From NCBI RefSeq assembly GCF_900143075.1, contig NZ_FRCY01000004.1, positions 62,001-126,000 on the forward strand: DNA of 64,000 nt, given 5' to 3'. Positions within the stretch are counted from its first letter, which is position 1. Each line of letters starts with the position of its first letter. The notes beneath the pieces were generated by a model, which worked only from the letters and a program-made list of their open reading frames with translations, did no database searches and was not told the DNA's origin. Position numbers and translations under genes: made by a program. Origin of the DNA: Cyclobacterium lianum (GTDB lineage Bacteria; Bacteroidota; Bacteroidia; Cytophagales; Cyclobacteriaceae). Shown here in pieces: positions 62,399 through 64,000 of this stretch.

Positions 62399-63829
62399 AT
62401 GGAATACAAAATGAAAAACAAACCTTTAGCATTTCAGGAAATAGAATGGTGGACCGTTACTTTCGTTTTTTTGATTACAGTCCTGGTCAATATTCTCAGT
62501 TCCGGCAGTATGCATCACCAGTACAACTATGGCCCCGCTATAGGAAATTTTGCCAAGGTGACCATTCCCATCATCCTCTTCGCTGTTTTTTACCTGATGC
62601 ATCGGGTTTTGATACCCAGGTACCGGGAGAATTCCCGTAAGTGGCCATTTATCGGCTATAGCCTGTTGATATTTCTGGTCTCCTACGTGCTTGTCACCAT
62701 GATAGCGGCCGGCACAGGCATTATCCAGCCGCCTTTTACGCCATTTTATTTTACCATTATGGCCTTATACCTGAGTTACCTGATATGGGTACGGTTGATC
62801 AGGCAAGCGTTCCTTCCCCCAAAGAGGAAGGACTACCTTACCTATAACCTGTTGCGCCTGTGCAGCATTTTCTTCTTTGTGATCCTGATGTTGTTCCAAT
62901 TTGACTTTTTGGTATCAGAAGATATTTCGGTAGCTTTGGCCCTTTTTCTTCCGGCATCTGTATTGGTCTTGCTTTACAACTACTTTTTGATCTACAGGAA
63001 TCGCCTGCGGGGGAAAAAACGTGCTGCATTATGGTTCAATATCCTTTTGATCCTTATTTTTCCAGGATTTCTGTTATTTGCAGGACTGCTAAACCAGGAG
63101 CCGGTACTGGTCTTTTTCGGTCTGGGTGCGGGATTGGTCATTCAGTTGGTAGCCTTACCCCTCTCCGACCTGGTCTTTGAAAAGTATTTTGGGATGAAGG
63201 GAAAAATTGAAAACCTCAGCCATCAGGTGGATCGTGGCTCGGCCGACCTGCGTTTTCTCAAGTCGCAGATCAATCCGCATTTTCTTTTCAATGCCCTGAA
63301 TACCTTGTATGGTACGGCATTGACGGAACAGGCGGAAAAGACCTCAGACGGCATTCAAAAGCTCGGGGACATGATGCGCTTCATGCTGCACGAAAACCAA
63401 CAGGATAAAATCCCCCTTCGCCGGGAAATCGACTACCTGCGCAACTACCTGGACCTGCAGATGCTGCGCTTTAAAAATGAAGATAATCCCGAAATAAGTA
63501 TTAAATTGAACGATGAGTCTTGTGAAGGAACAATTGCACCGATGCTGCTCATACCTTTTGTCGAAAACGCCTTTAAACATGGCATCAGTACCAAAAATGA
63601 ATCCTGGATCCGGATCAACCTGCGTTGCCTTGCCGGTTCGGTGCACCTGGACGTGGTCAATTCCATTCATCCGCCCAAAACACTTAAAGATCCGAAAGAG
63701 GAATCCGGAATCGGACTGGACAATGTACGCAAGCGACTTCAGGTACTTTATCCTGAACGCTACAAGCTGAGCATCGTGGCCAATGATACGGAGCATTTTG
63801 TTCATTTTTCCCTACAGCTAAACCCTTGA
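62399..63829 (+). CDS. LytS/YehU-type sensor histidine kinase
   Basis: A 476-residue sensor kinase of the LytS-YehU family. About seven membrane helices (residues 15-265) form the sensor part. A short coiled coil and the His_kinase domain follow (LKSQINPHFLFNALNTLYG, phospho-accepting His near residue 298). The catalytic ATPase part carries IAPMLLIPFVENAFKHGI (N-box) and ESGIGLDNVRKRLQVLYP (G-box). It autophosphorylates and passes phosphate to the LytTR-type regulator, whose gene follows after 7 bp. Such pairs often respond to envelope or sugar signals. The ATG at 62399 is used; a second ATG four codons on is possible. Confidence 0.93.
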   Translation: MEYKMKNKPLAFQEIEWWTVTFVFLITVLVNILSSGSMHHQYNYGPAIGNFAKVTIPIILFAVFYLMHRVLIPRYRENSRKWPFIGYSLLIFLVSYVLVTMIAAGTGIIQPPFTPFYFTIMALYLSYLIWVRLIRQAFLPPKRKDYLTYNLLRLCSIFFFVILMLFQFDFLVSEDISVALALFLPASVLVLLYNYFLIYRNRLRGKKRAALWFNILLILIFPGFLLFAGLLNQEPVLVFFGLGAGLVIQLVALPLSDLVFEKYFGMKGKIENLSHQVDRGSADLRFLKSQINPHFLFNALNTLYGTALTEQAEKTSDGIQKLGDMMRFMLHENQQDKIPLRREIDYLRNYLDLQMLRFKNEDNPEISIKLNDESCEGTIAPMLLIPFVENAFKHGISTKNESWIRINLRCLAGSVHLDVVNSIHPPKTLKDPKEESGIGLDNVRKRLQVLYPERYKLSIVANDTEHFVHFSLQLNP

Positions 63830-63836
63830 TATTTTG

Positions 63837-64000
63837 ATGATTACCGCAATCGCAATTGATGACGAACGAATGGCCCTGGAGGTAGTCAGGTCTCATGCTG
63901 CGAAGGTACCCTTTCTGGAACTGCAGCAGGTTTTTTTGGATGCCATTTCTGGTCTCGAGTACCAGAAGACCCGGCCGGTAGATCTTGTATTGCTGGATAT
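63837..64000 (+). CDS. Response regulator, partial
   Basis: The first 54 residues of a receiver domain, cut by the window end. The acidic pocket AIDDE (Asp8, Asp9) and the phosphorylation-site strand VDLVLLD (Asp54) are visible. By its place directly behind a LytS-type kinase it should be a LytTR-family regulator, with the DNA-binding domain beyond the edge. Confidence 0.85.
   Translation, partial: MITAIAIDDERMALEVVRSHAAKVPFLELQQVFLDAISGLEYQKTRPVDLVLLD

Noticed and set aside
1-64000. tRNA or rRNA genes
   Set aside because: No cloverleaf-like sequence with a TTCGAAT-type T-loop or rRNA-like conserved stretch was found while reading the intergenic regions.

Overview
The window looks like a chromosomal segment of a Bacteroidota species, probably of the Cytophagales (Cyclobacteriaceae-like). 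This is inferred from several signs. There are many secreted lipoproteins, sulfatase and polysaccharide lyase genes, and heme- or PQQ-type dehydrogenases with fused cytochromes. Ribosome binding sites are weak. Several promoters fit the Bacteroidota pattern TTTG-N19..22-TAnnTTTG. Typical Bacteroidota families are present (DUF2911, DUF4136, DUF6155-like, DUF6557-like). No rRNA, tRNA or CRISPR array was seen.

Left part (1-21.6 kb): mostly catabolic and periplasmic genes. It starts with a 2-keto-3-deoxygluconate kinase/YhcH pair, two SDR oxidoreductases, a polysaccharide deacetylase followed by a probable frameshifted C-terminal domain, and a large heme-binding dehydrogenase-type lipoprotein. 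An amidohydrolase, a pirin, a quinol-dependent nitric oxide reductase and a YceI lipoprotein follow. A sulfatase and a family 8 polysaccharide lyase suggest use of sulfated uronic-acid polysaccharides. An MbtH-like gene then stands alone, with no NRPS in view.

Middle (21.9-33.1 kb): the least explained region. A PAS/LuxR-type regulator precedes two very large co-oriented genes (1796 and 1436 aa) that match no family I can name and have no signal peptides. A DUF6155-like helical protein with its own promoter follows. A tripartite RND efflux operon (33.4-39.2 kb), a parallel beta-helix protein and a DUF2911 protein come next.

42.2-45.6 kb is a damaged zone. An IS66 element carries a premature stop in tnpB and sits directly against the 3' remnant of an alcohol dehydrogenase gene. 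Fragments of a DUF4136 protein and a phosphoribosyltransferase lie beyond it. Two PQQ-type dehydrogenase lipoproteins with built-in cytochrome c domains follow (45.8-49.9 kb). A DUF559 endonuclease gene then lies inside an array of C5/G5 palindromes and 231-bp repeats (50.1-51.4 kb).

Right part (51.5-64 kb): a kinase/phosphatase pair, an alpha/beta hydrolase, then a defence and addiction cluster. The cluster holds an Xre/RES toxin-antitoxin pair, a Vsr-like nuclease, a TdeIII-like restriction enzyme, a cytosine-5 methyltransferase with a fused N-terminal HTH and a candidate operator at its promoter, and a YefM/YoeB pair. The window ends with a purple-acid-phosphatase-like enzyme and a LytS/LytTR-type two-component system cut by the window edge.
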